Shown here piece after piece: positions 7,193 to 16,635 of a DNA stretch of 64,000 bases. The translations under genes and the position numbers were made by a program. The DNA is from Roseibium salinum. GTDB lineage: Bacteria; Pseudomonadota; Alphaproteobacteria; Rhizobiales; Stappiaceae. The notes beneath the pieces were generated by a model. The model saw nothing but the letters and a program-made list of their open reading frames with translations. It had not been told where the DNA came from and made no database searches. The stretch is from the NCBI RefSeq assembly GCF_026240905.1, contig NZ_JAPEVI010000003.1, positions 4,714,501 through 4,778,500 on the forward strand, written 5' to 3'. Positions within the stretch are counted from its first letter, which is position 1; every line of letters begins with the position of its first letter.

Positions 7193-8899
7193 ATGACCCA
7201 GAGGCGATTGCAGGCAATCATGGCTACCGACATTGTCGGATACTCGCGGCTGATGGAAGTCGACGAAGAACAAATGCTTGCCGCTCTCGCACTATTGCAC
7301 GGAACCATCCTAGCAACTGAAATCGGCTCGTGCGGAGGGCGGATCGTCAAGCTTATCGGCGATGGCGTTCTGTCGGTATTTGATACTGCGAGCGATGCGG
7401 TGTCATGTGCCATGAGCATCCAGAAGCTTCTCGGGAGCGACGCCGGGCTTACGGTAGGCCAAGAACAAATCCGTTTGAGGATTGGCATCAATGTCGCCGA
7501 AGTTACCGTGATTGAGGGTGACATATTCGGCGAAGGGGTGAACGTCACCTCTCGCCTTGAGCGAGAGGCGAGCTCAGGCGGCATCTGCATCAGCGATGCT
7601 GCATACGCTCAGATCAAAAGAATTGCTCATTCAATGTTCAAGGACGGGGGAAATATTCGCCTGAAGAATATTGCCAAACAGGTGCATGTTTGGCACTGGC
7701 CTCAGGCTCCCGTCCCGCAAGTCTCCGGGCGACCGGTCGTTGCGGTATTGCCCTTCCGAAACCTGAGGGAAGCAGATGACCAGCCATTTCTTGCCACTGG
7801 TTTCACCGAAGACATCATAGGAGGTCTGGCCCGCTTTCGAAACTTATCGGTCATCGCAGCGACTTCATCGTTCGCGGCCCAGGACTTGTCCGAAGATACG
7901 AGAGAGATAGCCCGGAAATTGGGCGCGACCTATCTCGTCACGGGCGATCTCGGGCGTGCTGGAGGTGTGATCAGAGTAACCGTCCGCTTGATTGAGGCAG
8001 CTAACGCTCGGCTCATCTGGTCGGAGAAATATGACCGCGGCGCCGGTGATATCTTCAATATTCAGGACGAAATCGTCAGAATGGTTGTCTCCAGCCTCGT
8101 CGGCCAAATTCACAATGTCGATTACCAGGAGTCGTTCCGTAAGGCACCAGACAATCTCGCGGCTTACGAATTTTATCTGCGTGGCCTCGCGCATCTCCGA
8201 GGATATGAACCCGATGACAATTTCAAGGCCTGCGCGATGTTCGAAGCTGCCGTCCATCGCGACAATGGGTTTGCTATCGCCCACGCTTATCTTGCACTTT
8301 CGGAAATCGCAGCGCACGGATACGCCAAGGCGCCACCCAATGTGCTTCGGGATTGCACTTCCCTTGCGAGAAAGGCAGTTCTCCTGGATGAAGCAGAGTC
8401 AGGCTCACACCGCGTGCTCGCGCTCGCCCTTTTATATTCAAAGGATTTTGATGGAGCGGAACGGGAGTTTCGACGCGCGTGTGCCCTCAACCCAAGCGAC
8501 GCCAACGCCGCTGTTCAACTGGGAGGGCTTCTGGCACGGCGTAACAGGATCGAGGAAGCAGTCAAATGGATCGAAGATGGTATGCGGCTCAATCCGTTCC
8601 CGCCGCCATGGTATTTCGCAGTCGTAGGAAATGCGATGTATTTGAAGGATTCTCATGATGAGGCGTTAGTCGCGCTACGGCAGCTTCCCAACCCAGGAAA
8701 GTATACTCGGGCGCGGATAGTCGCGTGCCTCAATCTAGCCGGAAGGACAGAGGAGGCAGCCGACGAAGCCCGACTACTCCTTGCCGCCCATTCAGATTTC
8801 ACTATCAGTGATTTCCTGGAGCATGGCGTAGTGGTTGAGACCAAGGAGCAGCTTCTGCAATTCCGAAAGGGCTTCGACGGCCTGGCCCTCCCCAACTAG
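7193..8899 (+). CDS. Class III adenylate/guanylate cyclase-like protein with TolB-like and TPR regions
   Basis: A 568-residue, apparently cytoplasmic protein with three parts. Residues 1-165 are a class III cyclase domain: DIVGYSRLM supplies the first metal-binding Asp, KLIGDGVLSVF the second, and INVAEV...EGVNVTSRLE the region of the transition-state residues. Residues 180-310 are the TolB-N-like region often fused to such cyclases (VVAVLPFRNL, FTEDIIGGLARF, YLVTGDLGR, WSEKYDR). The rest is a helical repeat region of TPR type (DGAEREFRRACALNPSDANA). It would make cAMP (or cGMP) and sense a protein partner through the TPRs. This architecture is common, often in many copies, in Hyphomicrobiales genomes. 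The ATG at 7193 has only a weak ribosome site (GGTGGCGG). Confidence 0.85.
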   Translation: MTQRRLQAIMATDIVGYSRLMEVDEEQMLAALALLHGTILATEIGSCGGRIVKLIGDGVLSVFDTASDAVSCAMSIQKLLGSDAGLTVGQEQIRLRIGINVAEVTVIEGDIFGEGVNVTSRLEREASSGGICISDAAYAQIKRIAHSMFKDGGNIRLKNIAKQVHVWHWPQAPVPQVSGRPVVAVLPFRNLREADDQPFLATGFTEDIIGGLARFRNLSVIAATSSFAAQDLSEDTREIARKLGATYLVTGDLGRAGGVIRVTVRLIEAANARLIWSEKYDRGAGDIFNIQDEIVRMVVSSLVGQIHNVDYQESFRKAPDNLAAYEFYLRGLAHLRGYEPDDNFKACAMFEAAVHRDNGFAIAHAYLALSEIAAHGYAKAPPNVLRDCTSLARKAVLLDEAESGSHRVLALALLYSKDFDGAEREFRRACALNPSDANAAVQLGGLLARRNRIEEAVKWIEDGMRLNPFPPPWYFAVVGNAMYLKDSHDEALVALRQLPNPGKYTRARIVACLNLAGRTEEAADEARLLLAAHSDFTISDFLEHGVVVETKEQLLQFRKGFDGLALPN

Positions 8900-9143
8900 C
8901 GGGGCGAGCGGTGATCTGTCTGTCGCTGTCGCGTACTGCGCAACACGATGGCGATAGGGTAAGTTCCCCTTGAACAATTTTTCGGGGATCGTGTAATGCG
9001 CCTTGCCAGCGCCAAGCTTGCGCTTCTTCTTCAGTGGTATTGGCGCAAGTGTTTTGTCGGTAGCTACAGTAGAAACCCGAACGGTCTTCTTTTTCGGCGT
9101 GCTAGGTCCTGTTGACAAAAGTCGCGCGCAGATCAAGCTGCCG
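8900..9143. other. Intergenic, possible remnant
   Basis: No supported gene. A minus-strand open frame across 8792-9151 is lysine-rich, overlaps the end of the cyclase gene and has no recognisable domain. The segment TTTTGTCAACAGGACCTAG near 9110 (either strand) resembles the kind of short motif found at insertion-sequence ends, but I cannot define an element. Confidence 0.3.
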
Positions 9144-9548
9144 TTAATCACCCCAATTTGAGATTACAGCGTCGGCCTCGAATTCGACGAGCCATTCAGA
9201 GTTCACAAATCGGTCTATCGCCATGATTGTGTCCACAGGCCGAACGTCTCTGAAGTATTCCTTCCGCACGTCGATGGCGGCTTTCCAATTGTCTATGTCC
9301 GTGAGTATCACACGCGTTCGCACCACATCATGAAGGCCAGAACCGGCTTGTTCGAGCGCAGCCTTGATGATTTCAATGCACTGTCGGGTTTGGGCCGCAA
9401 CATCGCCCACGCCAACGGTCTTGCCGTCCGGCCCAACTGGTGCCGTTCCGCCGATTGAGATGAACGGACCAACCCTGACCGCTCGGCTAAAACCGACGAC
9501 CGCTTCCATTGGATTTCCATTGGAAATCAGCTCTCTATCGAACTTCAT
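9144..9548 (-). CDS. RidA/YjgF family protein
   Basis: 134 residues, the normal length for the Rid family, which hydrolyses reactive enamines/imines made by PLP enzymes. Conserved segments visible are VGPFISIGGTAPVGPDGK, the middle helix QTRQCIEIIKAALEQAG, and VVRTRVILTDI. Near the C-terminus the family arginine appears in IDRFVNSEWLVEFEADA. The ATG at 9548 starts MKFDREL and gives the family length; an upstream ATG at 9608 would add 20 unconserved residues. It belongs to a divergent Rid subgroup (not the housekeeping RidA), so the physiological substrate is unknown. An IS5-type remnant lies directly upstream and may have replaced its original promoter. Confidence 0.85.
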   Translation of the reverse strand: MKFDRELISNGNPMEAVVGFSRAVRVGPFISIGGTAPVGPDGKTVGVGDVAAQTRQCIEIIKAALEQAGSGLHDVVRTRVILTDIDNWKAAIDVRKEYFRDVRPVDTIMAIDRFVNSEWLVEFEADAVISNWGD

Positions 9549-9629
9549 GATCAGTTGCCTCGCACGACTTCTAAGTTGATCGTAGTTCAACAGTGACAAA
9601 TCAGCCATCGTCTGATTCAAGAATGCTTT

Positions 9630-9845
9630 TTGCGGGAGGCGTTCTTGGCGCGTGGAGACCTGACCGACGAAGAATGGGCTGTTATTCAAGCGTTTCTGCG
9701 GCCTGAACGAGGGCGTTGGGCGCGGCCCGCTCAAGACAATCGGCGCTACCTCAACGGTATGTTTCATGTGCTTCGAGTGGGTTGTCCCTGGCGCGACATG
9801 CATGAGCGATATGGCTAATGGAACTCGGTCTATGACCGCATTGCG
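9630..9845 (+). pseudogene. IS5-family transposase, N-terminal remnant
   Basis: The frame encodes RGDLTDEEWAVIQAFLRPE, then RPAQDNRRYLNGMFHVLRVG and PWRDMHERYG, the N-terminal region of IS5/IS427-group transposases. A stop at 9816-9818 falls where the family has a lysine. The reading frame continues briefly afterwards with the expected WNSVYDRI and then loses similarity. The DDE catalytic domain is absent. No terminal inverted repeats could be defined. Confidence 0.75.
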
Positions 9846-9902
9846 GGACTTTTCAGACATTAGCTGAGGCGCTGGATTCACGATCCTGCCCTCCCGCTTC
9901 GA

Positions 9903-10796
9903 TTATCCGATCAATGCCTGCCGCAATGCCGGAATGTCATCGAGCACTTGATCGACAAAGGCAGCAACGCGTGGCGTCTTCCTCAGATCAGCAGGGGTCA
10001 GCAGGTACCAGCTACGGGTGAGTTCGGCGACCGGGGGAAGAACCTGGATGAGCACGTCCTCGGCGTCGCCCAGGGTGATCGGCAGTGGCGCGATTCCGAG
10101 CCCCGCCTTCACGGCCGACACCGTTCCGAGCATGCTGTTGCTTCGGCTGACGATCCTTGCGTCGGGAACTGCTATCGGCAGCCATTTCGCCACGCGGTGG
10201 TTTTGCATGATGCCGTTGAAGCCGATCAATGCATGATCGGCCAGATCTGCAACGCTGCCGGGGCGGCCATTTTTCTGGATGTAGCTCTTGCTGGCGTAGA
10301 TTGCCCAGATCGAGTCGCAGATCTTGCGACCCACGAGGCTTTCGTCCACAGGCTCACCGGAGCGGAAGGCGACATCTGCTTCGCCCTTGCTCAGGTCGAG
10401 ATATTGGTCGCTGGTCACGAACTCGACCTGCAGTTCGGGATATCGCGCGTGGAACCGGTCAAACAGGCCGGTCGCGACGAGGCGCGGCACGGTCGGTTCA
10501 GGGCAAGTCAGGCGAATGACGCCTTTAAGATCGAGCTTCAGTGTCCGTATTCTTTGTTCGAGGCTCATAACCGCTGTCTCGACGGCGAGGACATCGTCGA
10601 TCAACGCCTCGCCCAGTTCCGACAGGCGATAGCCGCTTGGATGTCGTTTCAGTAGCGTCAGGCCGATGCACTTTTCCAGTTCCGTCAATCGGCGATGAAC
10701 CGTTGACTGGTTCACGCCAAGCGTCCGGGCCGCCGCAAGGGTACTCCCCTGGCGGGAGACGGCGATGAGGTGGCGCAGATCGTCCCAGTTGAACAT
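9903..10796 (-). CDS. LysR-type transcriptional regulator
   Basis: 297 residues with the standard layout. The N-terminal winged helix-turn-helix is MFNWDDLRHLIAVSRQGSTL ... VNQSTVHRRLTELE. The C-terminal co-inducer-binding domain begins near residue 90. The Ser-Thr-Val-His-Arg-Arg variant (VNQSTVHRRL in place of VSQPTVSRQI) is typical of one LysR subgroup that often controls a divergently transcribed gene. The ATG at 10796 places the HTH at the correct distance. The divergent partner seems to be only a stub here (10897 onward), cut by the recombinase remnant, so the regulator has probably lost its local target. Confidence 0.9.
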   Translation of the reverse strand: MFNWDDLRHLIAVSRQGSTLAAARTLGVNQSTVHRRLTELEKCIGLTLLKRHPSGYRLSELGEALIDDVLAVETAVMSLEQRIRTLKLDLKGVIRLTCPEPTVPRLVATGLFDRFHARYPELQVEFVTSDQYLDLSKGEADVAFRSGEPVDESLVGRKICDSIWAIYASKSYIQKNGRPGSVADLADHALIGFNGIMQNHRVAKWLPIAVPDARIVSRSNSMLGTVSAVKAGLGIAPLPITLGDAEDVLIQVLPPVAELTRSWYLLTPADLRKTPRVAAFVDQVLDDIPALRQALIG

Positions 10797-10896
10797 CCTG
10801 AGGTTATGCGCTTTTGCGGAGCACTTTACCAGAGACGCTGCTGCCGCGCTTGCGAGCCAAGCGCTAGTCTTCCCGCCACTGGCAATGGAGACAGAC

Positions 10897-10958
10897 ATGC
10901 ACGAGAGATCCGATATCCAAACTATGACCGCCGGCCTAAGTGTCGGAGTGACACGCAG
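10897..10958 (+). pseudogene. Stub of a gene divergent from the LysR gene
   Basis: An ATG at 10897 with GGAG about eight bases upstream starts MHERSDIQTMTAGLSVGVTR. The sequence then passes into the recombinase remnant, read in a different frame. The position, 100 bases from the divergent LysR start, fits a regulated target gene cut after about 20 codons. The exact join (roughly 10955-10973) is an estimate. Confidence 0.35.
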
Positions 10959-10973
10959 CGCGCAAGACAGCGG

Positions 10974-12215
10974 GCGCACAAGATCCGTCGTGGCCAGGCA
11001 GGACGCGTAGGTTGTGGGCTCAATGCTGGAGGTCTTACCTATGGCTATACCCCCGTTCCAGGAGATCCTGGCAAGCGGCAGATCGTAGAGGAGGAGGCCG
11101 AGGTGATCCGCCGCATATTTGAGGAATATGTTGCTGGCCGGACACCGCGAGATATTGCCCATGACTTGAACCGCGACGGCATTCCGGCGCCGCGCGGCAC
11201 TAAGTGGAACGCATCGACCATCAACGGCAATGTGCAGCGTGGGACCGGACTGTTACAGAACGAGCTCTACGGTGGTCGCCTCGTCTGGAACAAAGTGCAC
11301 ATGGTGAAAGATCCGGATACCGGTCGCCGGCTCTCACGTCCAAACCCAAAAGACGAATGGCAGTCGGTCGAGGTGCCCGAACTCGCAATCGTCCAGCGGG
11401 AGCTCTTCGACAAAGCTCAGGCGCGAAAGCGCGAAAGACGCCTCGTTGCGCCACATCACCAGCGTAGACCTCGGCACATGCTTTCAGGTCTACTCAGGTG
11501 TGGCGCCTGTGGTTCGGGTATGTCCACGAGCGGTAAGGACAAATCCGGTCGGATCCGTATCAGGTGTTCGTCAGCAAGAGAAAGTGGCACGTGCCCTGAC
11601 CCGAAGACCTTTTATTTGGACACGGTCGAGTCGGCTGTTCTGTCTGGACTACGGAAAGAAATGAAAGATCCGAGGGTGCTGGCTGAATATGTGAAGGCCT
11701 ATCATGAGGAGCGCAAACGTCTCGCGGCCGATGCGGACGCAAAACGAGCTCGGTTGGAGCGCCGCGCCGGTCAGCTCAAACGTGAGATCGATCGACTGGT
11801 CGATCAATTGGCGAAGGGCATCGGAGATCCGTGTGTGATTGGCCCGCGCTCCACCGAACTTCATTATGAGCGCGAAGACATTCTCGCACAGCTCGCGGAA
11901 GCCCCACCGGTGTACGAGGCCGTATCGCTGCACCCCGGGATCCTGAAACGATATGAGCAGCAGCTCGAATTTCTTAACGAAAGTTTGGCGAAGGGGATCC
12001 GCTCGGGAGACAGCGAATGCGCGGAGGCCATGCGCGAACTGGTGGAAGCCGTGACTGTCCATCGTGACCCGTCGGCGCCAGGCGCAGTCGAGATCGAAGT
12101 GAAGGGGCGCCTGTCCGCCCTCCTGGGCGACCGGCACTATCCCAACGGCGTAAAAGGGGTGTGGGGATCGGTGGTAGCGGAGGAGGGACTCGAACCCCCG
12201 ACACGCGGATTATGA
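10974..12215 (+). pseudogene. Large serine recombinase lacking its catalytic domain
   Basis: From AHKIRRGQAGRV on, the sequence matches the Recombinase domain of large serine recombinases (GGLTYGYTPV, EEEAEVIRRIFEEYVAG, RTPRDIAHDLNRDGIPAPRG). Then come a zinc-ribbon domain (LRCGACGSGM ... RCSS) and a coiled-coil region (residues rich in K/R/E, about 240-330 of the remnant). The N-terminal resolvase domain with the nucleophilic serine is missing; the open frame upstream is unrelated sequence. The protein cannot cut DNA as it stands. Its C-terminal frame reads into the 3' half of the tRNA-Met gene, placing it at the edge of an integrated element. Confidence 0.8.
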
Positions 12216-12248
12216 TTCCGCTGCTCTAACCTGCTGAGCTACTCCGCC
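12172..12248 (-). tRNA. tRNA-Met (CAT), elongator type
   Basis: 77 bases, CCA encoded. Acceptor stem GGCGGAG pairs with CTCCGCT-A. The D arm is AGCTCAGCAGGTTAGAGC, the anticodon stem GCGGA/TCCGC with loop ATCATAA (anticodon CAT), and the T arm GGGGGTTCGAGTCCC. The 7/7 acceptor and the sequence match alphaproteobacterial elongator tRNA-Met rather than initiator. Its 3' end overlaps the recombinase remnant, as is usual for an integration site. Confidence 0.95.
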
Positions 12249-12362
12249 ATCCGTGCGGACGGGGCCCGGGAAGGCCCGCGCGACGTGGGGTGCTTATAGT
12301 GAGGCGCGGGGCGGGCGTCAAGCGCTGAATAGCGCCTGCCGCGCATTCTTTTTGCCGACCGT

Positions 12363-13541
12363 TCAGGCCGCGGAAACGGGGCTTTCGGCCTGTGGAAAAT
12401 CGATCGCCCAGGCGCCGGAACGCTCGGTTTTGTGGATCCAGCCGCCGCCCAGAACGCGGGCGGTTTCGTCGTCGCTGTCGAAGAAGACGCAGGCCTGTCC
12501 CGGGGCGACGCCCGTTTCGCCGTTGGCCAGATCGACGAAGGCCTTGCCGCCCAGGATCTTCAGCGTTGCCGGCGCCGGCGGCCGCGTGGAGCGGACCTTC
12601 GCAAAGACCTCGATCTCGTCGCCTTCGTCGAGCGGCTGGTCGCCGATCCAGTTCATTTCCCTGAGGAGAATGGTGCGGGTCGCCAGGGCTTCGCGCGGGC
12701 CGACCACGACCCGGCGGGTGTCCGGGTCGAGACGGACCACGTAAAGCGGCTCGCCGGTGGCAACGCCGATGCCGCGGCGCTGGCCGATGGTGAAGTGGAT
12801 GATGCCGTCATGCCGGCCCAGCACGCGCCCGTCCATGTGCACGATCTCGCCGGGCTCGGCTGCATTGGGACGCAGCTTGCGGATGACGGCCGCATAGTCG
12901 CCGCCCGGCACGAAGCAGATGTCCTGGCTGTCCGGCTTGTTGGCAACGGAGAGGCCGAATTCGGCGGCAAGTTCGCGCACCTTCGCCTTCGGCATGCCGC
13001 CGAGCGGAAAGCGGACGAAGTCCAGCTGTTCCTGCGTGGTGGCGAACAGGAAATAGCTCTGGTCCCGGTCGAGATCGGCCGGCCGGTAGAGCGCGCGCTT
13101 GTTGCCCGCGGTGGCCGAGCGCACGTAGTGGCCCGTTGCCAGGGCGTCCGCGCCCAGGTCCCTGGCCGTCTTCAGGAGATCGGTAAACTTGACCGTCTGA
13201 TTGCAGGAAACGCACGGGATCGGCGTTTCGCCGGCAATGTAGCTGTCGGCGAAACGGTCCATGACCTGTTCCTTGAAGCGGCTTTCATAATCCAGCACGT
13301 AATGCGGAATGCCGATTTTCTCCGCCGCCCGCCGGGCATCGTGAATGTCGACGCCCGCGCAGCAGGACTTTGCCTTGGCAACGGCCGCGCCGTGATCATA
13401 CAGCTGCAGCGTGACGCCGATGACGTCGTATCCTTCCGCCTTCATCAGCGCGGCGACCACGGAGCTGTCGACGCCGCCGGACATGGCCACGACAACGCGC
13501 GTGTCTTCTGGGCGGCCAGGAAGATCCAGACTGTTTCGCAT
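12363..13541 (-). CDS. mnmA: tRNA-specific 2-thiouridylase MnmA
   Basis: 392 residues. It forms 2-thiouridine at the wobble position of tRNA-Lys, -Glu and -Gln, with ATP and persulfide sulfur. The PP-loop is [13 protein letters not shown] (residues 17-29). The first catalytic cysteine lies in [11 protein letters not shown] and the second in [11 protein letters not shown]. The substrate-binding segment IGQRRGIGV is also present. The ATG at 13541 is chosen over the TTG codon just before it. It is transcribed toward the tRNA-Met gene and forms the first clear core gene after the accessory region. Confidence 0.95.
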   Translation of the reverse strand: MRNSLDLPGRPEDTRVVVAMSGGVDSSVVAALMKAEGYDVIGVTLQLYDHGAAVAKAKSCCAGVDIHDARRAAEKIGIPHYVLDYESRFKEQVMDRFADSYIAGETPIPCVSCNQTVKFTDLLKTARDLGADALATGHYVRSATAGNKRALYRPADLDRDQSYFLFATTQEQLDFVRFPLGGMPKAKVRELAAEFGLSVANKPDSQDICFVPGGDYAAVIRKLRPNAAEPGEIVHMDGRVLGRHDGIIHFTIGQRRGIGVATGEPLYVVRLDPDTRRVVVGPREALATRTILLREMNWIGDQPLDEGDEIEVFAKVRSTRPPAPATLKILGGKAFVDLANGETGVAPGQACVFFDSDDETARVLGGGWIHKTERSGAWAIDFPQAESPVSAA

Positions 13542-13901
13542 CAATTACACTTCCAGAAGTCTTGTCCGATCGGCGGAGCGGACCTCATATGCGGTCTCGC
13601 AACCGCGCCTCCAAGGGCGCGTGCCGATCCATGCCTTTTTCAAAGTTGGCGGCACTATACAGATATGCACCGGCGATGCCAATTGCCGCTTGCGCATGGC
13701 AGGCACGCATTGCCGCCCCGGCAAAGCTTGCCGCGTTTCCAGGACGCGGTCACCAGCAGCTCGGCTCAGATATGCAGGCAAACCAGCCGTTTGCCGCCGG
13801 TTTCGAAACTGGCCCGATGCTTGCTTTCCCTTGTGGTGACGAAATGTGTCCGCGCTTGCGGGCAGGGAAAATCGGGGGCGCACGTGCTGCCATTAGGATT
13901 G
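13542..13901. other. Intergenic region between mnmA and fliK
   Basis: 360 bases between divergent genes; it must hold both promoters. No supported gene. I looked for a sigma-54 -24/-12 promoter for fliK and found near misses (GGC/TTGC pairs at 13698 and 13722) with wrong spacing. Confidence 0.4.
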
Positions 13902-15944
13902 ATGACCGACGTTTCCGCGGGGGCTCTTGCCGCCGGAAGCGGAGCTTTGCAAGGTGCAGGCCAGGGAGCGGCTGTCGCCGGGCAGGGGGCGAGCACCTCG
14001 ACCGACTTTGCGCAGGAGCTGGATGCTCTTGCCGACGTCCCGGCCCCCGAGACACCTCCCGCGGACGCTCCGGCGGCCCGCAGCGGCAAGTCTCTGGAAG
14101 CCCTGCTCAAGAAGGACGAGATGCCGCTCGCGGCTCTTCTGCCAATGATCACCGATATCAGCCCCGGCCAGGTGTTCCAGGCCGGCGGGCCGGTGCCGGG
14201 CACCAAGTTTGCGACCGCAAGCGTGCAGGACGGCTCGCTTGCCGATCTTCTCGCCAGCCTGGGTCTCTCCGGCTCTGCGCCGCCAGATGCGGAAGCCGGT
14301 GAAGAGCTGCCGGTTCCCGACCTCGGCGAAGGCGGGGACATTCCTGCCGACGGGGCGGCGGGCGAATTGGCTGGGCAGGAAGGCGAAACGGAACTTCCGG
14401 TGGACCTGCCGGTCGATGACGGCGTCGTCCAGCTTCCCGTTCCCGGTCCGGTAATGGGCGAAGCGCCCGGGAGCGTCGATCCTGCGGCCCCGGCTGACGG
14501 TGCCGTCTCCTCGGGCGGCAGTGAAGAAGGACCGGAGCAGGTGGTGGCGCCGCTGGATCCGCAGCTGGTTGCCGGACAGGCATCCGATGCCGCTATGCCG
14601 CCGGCGCCTGCCGTTCCTCCCGTCGATGCGCCCCCCGATCCGCTTTTGACCCCGGCTCCACAGGTGAGCGGCGAAGAGCTGCTCGCCTCAGCTTCCACGC
14701 AGCGAGCTGCGGCGGAGGCAGCTCCTCAGCCGGTGATGAACAATGAACGCCGCTGGAAGAGCGAGTTACCCAAGGAGTTGCGGGCACCTGAATTGACGCT
14801 TTCTGCGGCCGCCAGTGGCTCTGGTGCCGGAGATGGCGAAGTCGGCGCAATGAAGACGGCCGAAGGCCAGGCGCAAGGCAGTCCGCCGGAAACGCAGAAG
14901 CCCGTCACGGGAATCGAGCGCGCCCTGCTTGCGGCGTCGCAGGCTTCCGATGCGGCGATTGCGGCCCTGACCAGGGAAAAGGGCGGTCCGGCCGATCCTG
15001 CCCGCGGCCAGCGGCAGGCGGCAGCTCAGCCTGATCAGGCTGGCGGCGATGTTGCTGCGGGCCTTGCGGCAAAACAGGCCGGCAACGGTCTTGTGAAGCC
15101 GGTCGGAGCGTCCGCCGCTCCGGTCGGTTTTGGCGATGGCGCGAGTATGCCGGTTCAGGATGACGCCTTGCGGGCGGATCTCGCGGCAGACGGCGATGCC
15201 ATCGAAGCTGCGGACGACGCACCGCGGGACCGGCCGGGCACCAAGACGCCCGGCATTGACGCCAACCGTCCGGTTCCGGCAGGGATGGCGGCACGGCCGG
15301 ACGCCGCTCTTGCGGACAAGCCTGCCGGCGCAGTGCCGCTGGCAGCTTCCGCAATCGCCGCCTCTCAGGTGATCGATGAGGATGCGGACCTGCCGTCTTC
15401 CATCTCGGATCTGACGCTGTCCGGTGAGATCGGCACGACCACCGTGCGCGGCGGCGAAATCGGCGCAAGCATGCGCACGGACAGCCTGCAAACGCCGAAC
15501 CAGACCCAGTCGGCGCATCTTGCAAGCCAGGTCGCCGCGGAGATCGCCCGTAACCTGAAGAACGGTCATACCCGTTTCCAGATGCGCTTCGATCCGCCCG
15601 AGCTCGGGCGCGTCGAGGTCAACATGAAGGTCAGTTCCGACGGCAGTGTCCATGCGCACCTGATCGTGGAACGGCCGGAAACGCTGGACATGTTCATGAG
15701 GGATCAGCGCGGCCTGGAAAGGGCGCTCGAGGCCGCGGGCCTAAATGCGGATCCGGACAATCTGCAGTTCTCCTTGAGGCAGGATAGCGGGCGTCAGTTC
15801 GGGTCCGGCGGCGATCAGCCGGAGCAGGGCCTTGCGGGAGGACCCGACGGAGCGGAGGCAGGCGCGGAAGCCGACCCCGTGCTGGAAGAGATTGTCAGGA
15901 TGACGCTCGCGCAGCAGCGCGGCGGCCTGGACATGAAGGTTTAG
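13902..15944 (+). CDS. fliK: Flagellar hook-length control protein FliK
   Basis: 680 residues from the ATG at 13902 (AGGA seven bases upstream). The first ~500 residues are low-complexity, rich in Ala, Pro, Gly, Asp and Glu, as in the molecular-ruler part of FliK. The C-terminal domain (about residues 545-640) is the conserved Flg_hook region: FQMRFDPPELGRVEVNMKV, then MRDQRGLERALEAAGLN. FliK measures the hook and switches the export gate from hook to filament substrates. It is followed after about 30 bases by flgD, which makes the scaffold for the hook it measures. The open frame extends upstream across the mnmA region, but only the part after 13902 looks coding in this frame. Confidence 0.85.
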   Translation: MTDVSAGALAAGSGALQGAGQGAAVAGQGASTSTDFAQELDALADVPAPETPPADAPAARSGKSLEALLKKDEMPLAALLPMITDISPGQVFQAGGPVPGTKFATASVQDGSLADLLASLGLSGSAPPDAEAGEELPVPDLGEGGDIPADGAAGELAGQEGETELPVDLPVDDGVVQLPVPGPVMGEAPGSVDPAAPADGAVSSGGSEEGPEQVVAPLDPQLVAGQASDAAMPPAPAVPPVDAPPDPLLTPAPQVSGEELLASASTQRAAAEAAPQPVMNNERRWKSELPKELRAPELTLSAAASGSGAGDGEVGAMKTAEGQAQGSPPETQKPVTGIERALLAASQASDAAIAALTREKGGPADPARGQRQAAAQPDQAGGDVAAGLAAKQAGNGLVKPVGASAAPVGFGDGASMPVQDDALRADLAADGDAIEAADDAPRDRPGTKTPGIDANRPVPAGMAARPDAALADKPAGAVPLAASAIAASQVIDEDADLPSSISDLTLSGEIGTTTVRGGEIGASMRTDSLQTPNQTQSAHLASQVAAEIARNLKNGHTRFQMRFDPPELGRVEVNMKVSSDGSVHAHLIVERPETLDMFMRDQRGLERALEAAGLNADPDNLQFSLRQDSGRQFGSGGDQPEQGLAGGPDGAEAGAEADPVLEEIVRMTLAQQRGGLDMKV

Positions 15945-15975
15945 AACGGGACGGCAACCGTCTCAGGAGTGAGAA

Positions 15976-16635
15976 ATGACAACTGTTTCACCAGCTACGT
16001 CGACCACCGCTCAATCGGAGAGCGCCGCCAGCCAGTCGGGGCTGATGGCGAACTACGATCTGTTCCTGAGCATCCTGACGACGCAGATCCAGAACCAGGA
16101 TCCTCTCGACCCGATGGACTCCGCCGAATTCACCACTCAGCTGGTTCAGTATTCGAGCGTGGAGCAGGCCATTCAGCAGAACAAGAACCTGGAAAACATC
16201 ATCGCGACGCTCAAAAGCAATCAGAGCCTGAGTTACGTCAGTTACATCGGCAACAAGGTCTCCGCAGATGCGTCCTCCACGGTGCTGTCCGGCGGTCAGG
16301 CGAGCTGGGACTACGAATTGAAGGAAGATGCGTCGGGCACGTTCGAAATCCGCAATTCCAGCGGGGCGGTCGTCTATAGCGGTGACGTCGACCTGACGGC
16401 AGGTTCGCAGTCCTTCGTCTGGGCCGGGCAGACGGATGTCGGCGCCGATGCCGTCGAAGGCATTTATACCATCTCCTTTGATGTGAAGGATGCTGGCGGG
16501 CGCCGGGAGAAAGTCATGACCGAGATCTCCGGTATCGTCGACGCCGTCGACATGTCGACCGGCGAGGCCGTCCTGTCCGTGGATGGCAAGAGCATCCCGG
16601 TCAGTTCCGTGATTTCCGTGTCGCGGCCGAGCTGA
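15976..16635 (+). CDS. flgD: Flagellar hook assembly protein FlgD
   Basis: 219 residues. The N-terminal part carries the hallmark of FlgD: LFLSILTTQIQNQDPLDPMDSAEFTTQLVQ in pieces (residues 28-57), then YVSYIGNK. The C-terminal half is a Tudor/FnIII-like segment with YTISFDVKDA. It caps the growing hook and is later discarded. The ribosome site is CAGGAG, seven bases before the ATG. It forms a two-gene set with fliK. Confidence 0.95.
   Translation: MTTVSPATSTTAQSESAASQSGLMANYDLFLSILTTQIQNQDPLDPMDSAEFTTQLVQYSSVEQAIQQNKNLENIIATLKSNQSLSYVSYIGNKVSADASSTVLSGGQASWDYELKEDASGTFEIRNSSGAVVYSGDVDLTAGSQSFVWAGQTDVGADAVEGIYTISFDVKDAGGRREKVMTEISGIVDAVDMSTGEAVLSVDGKSIPVSSVISVSRPS

Noticed and set aside
8792..9151. 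Minus-strand ORF of 119 codons
   Set aside because: It overlaps the end of the cyclase gene, is lysine-rich without any recognisable domain, and lacks a good ribosome site.
13690..13730. Sigma-54 promoter for fliK
   Set aside because: GG and GC pairs (GGCACGCATTGC, GGCAAAGCTTGC) are present but with eight instead of ten bases between them.
12432..13901. The long N-terminal extension of the fliK open frame
   Set aside because: It runs antisense through the whole mnmA gene; such frames are common in GC-rich DNA. The FliK-like protein starts at 13902.
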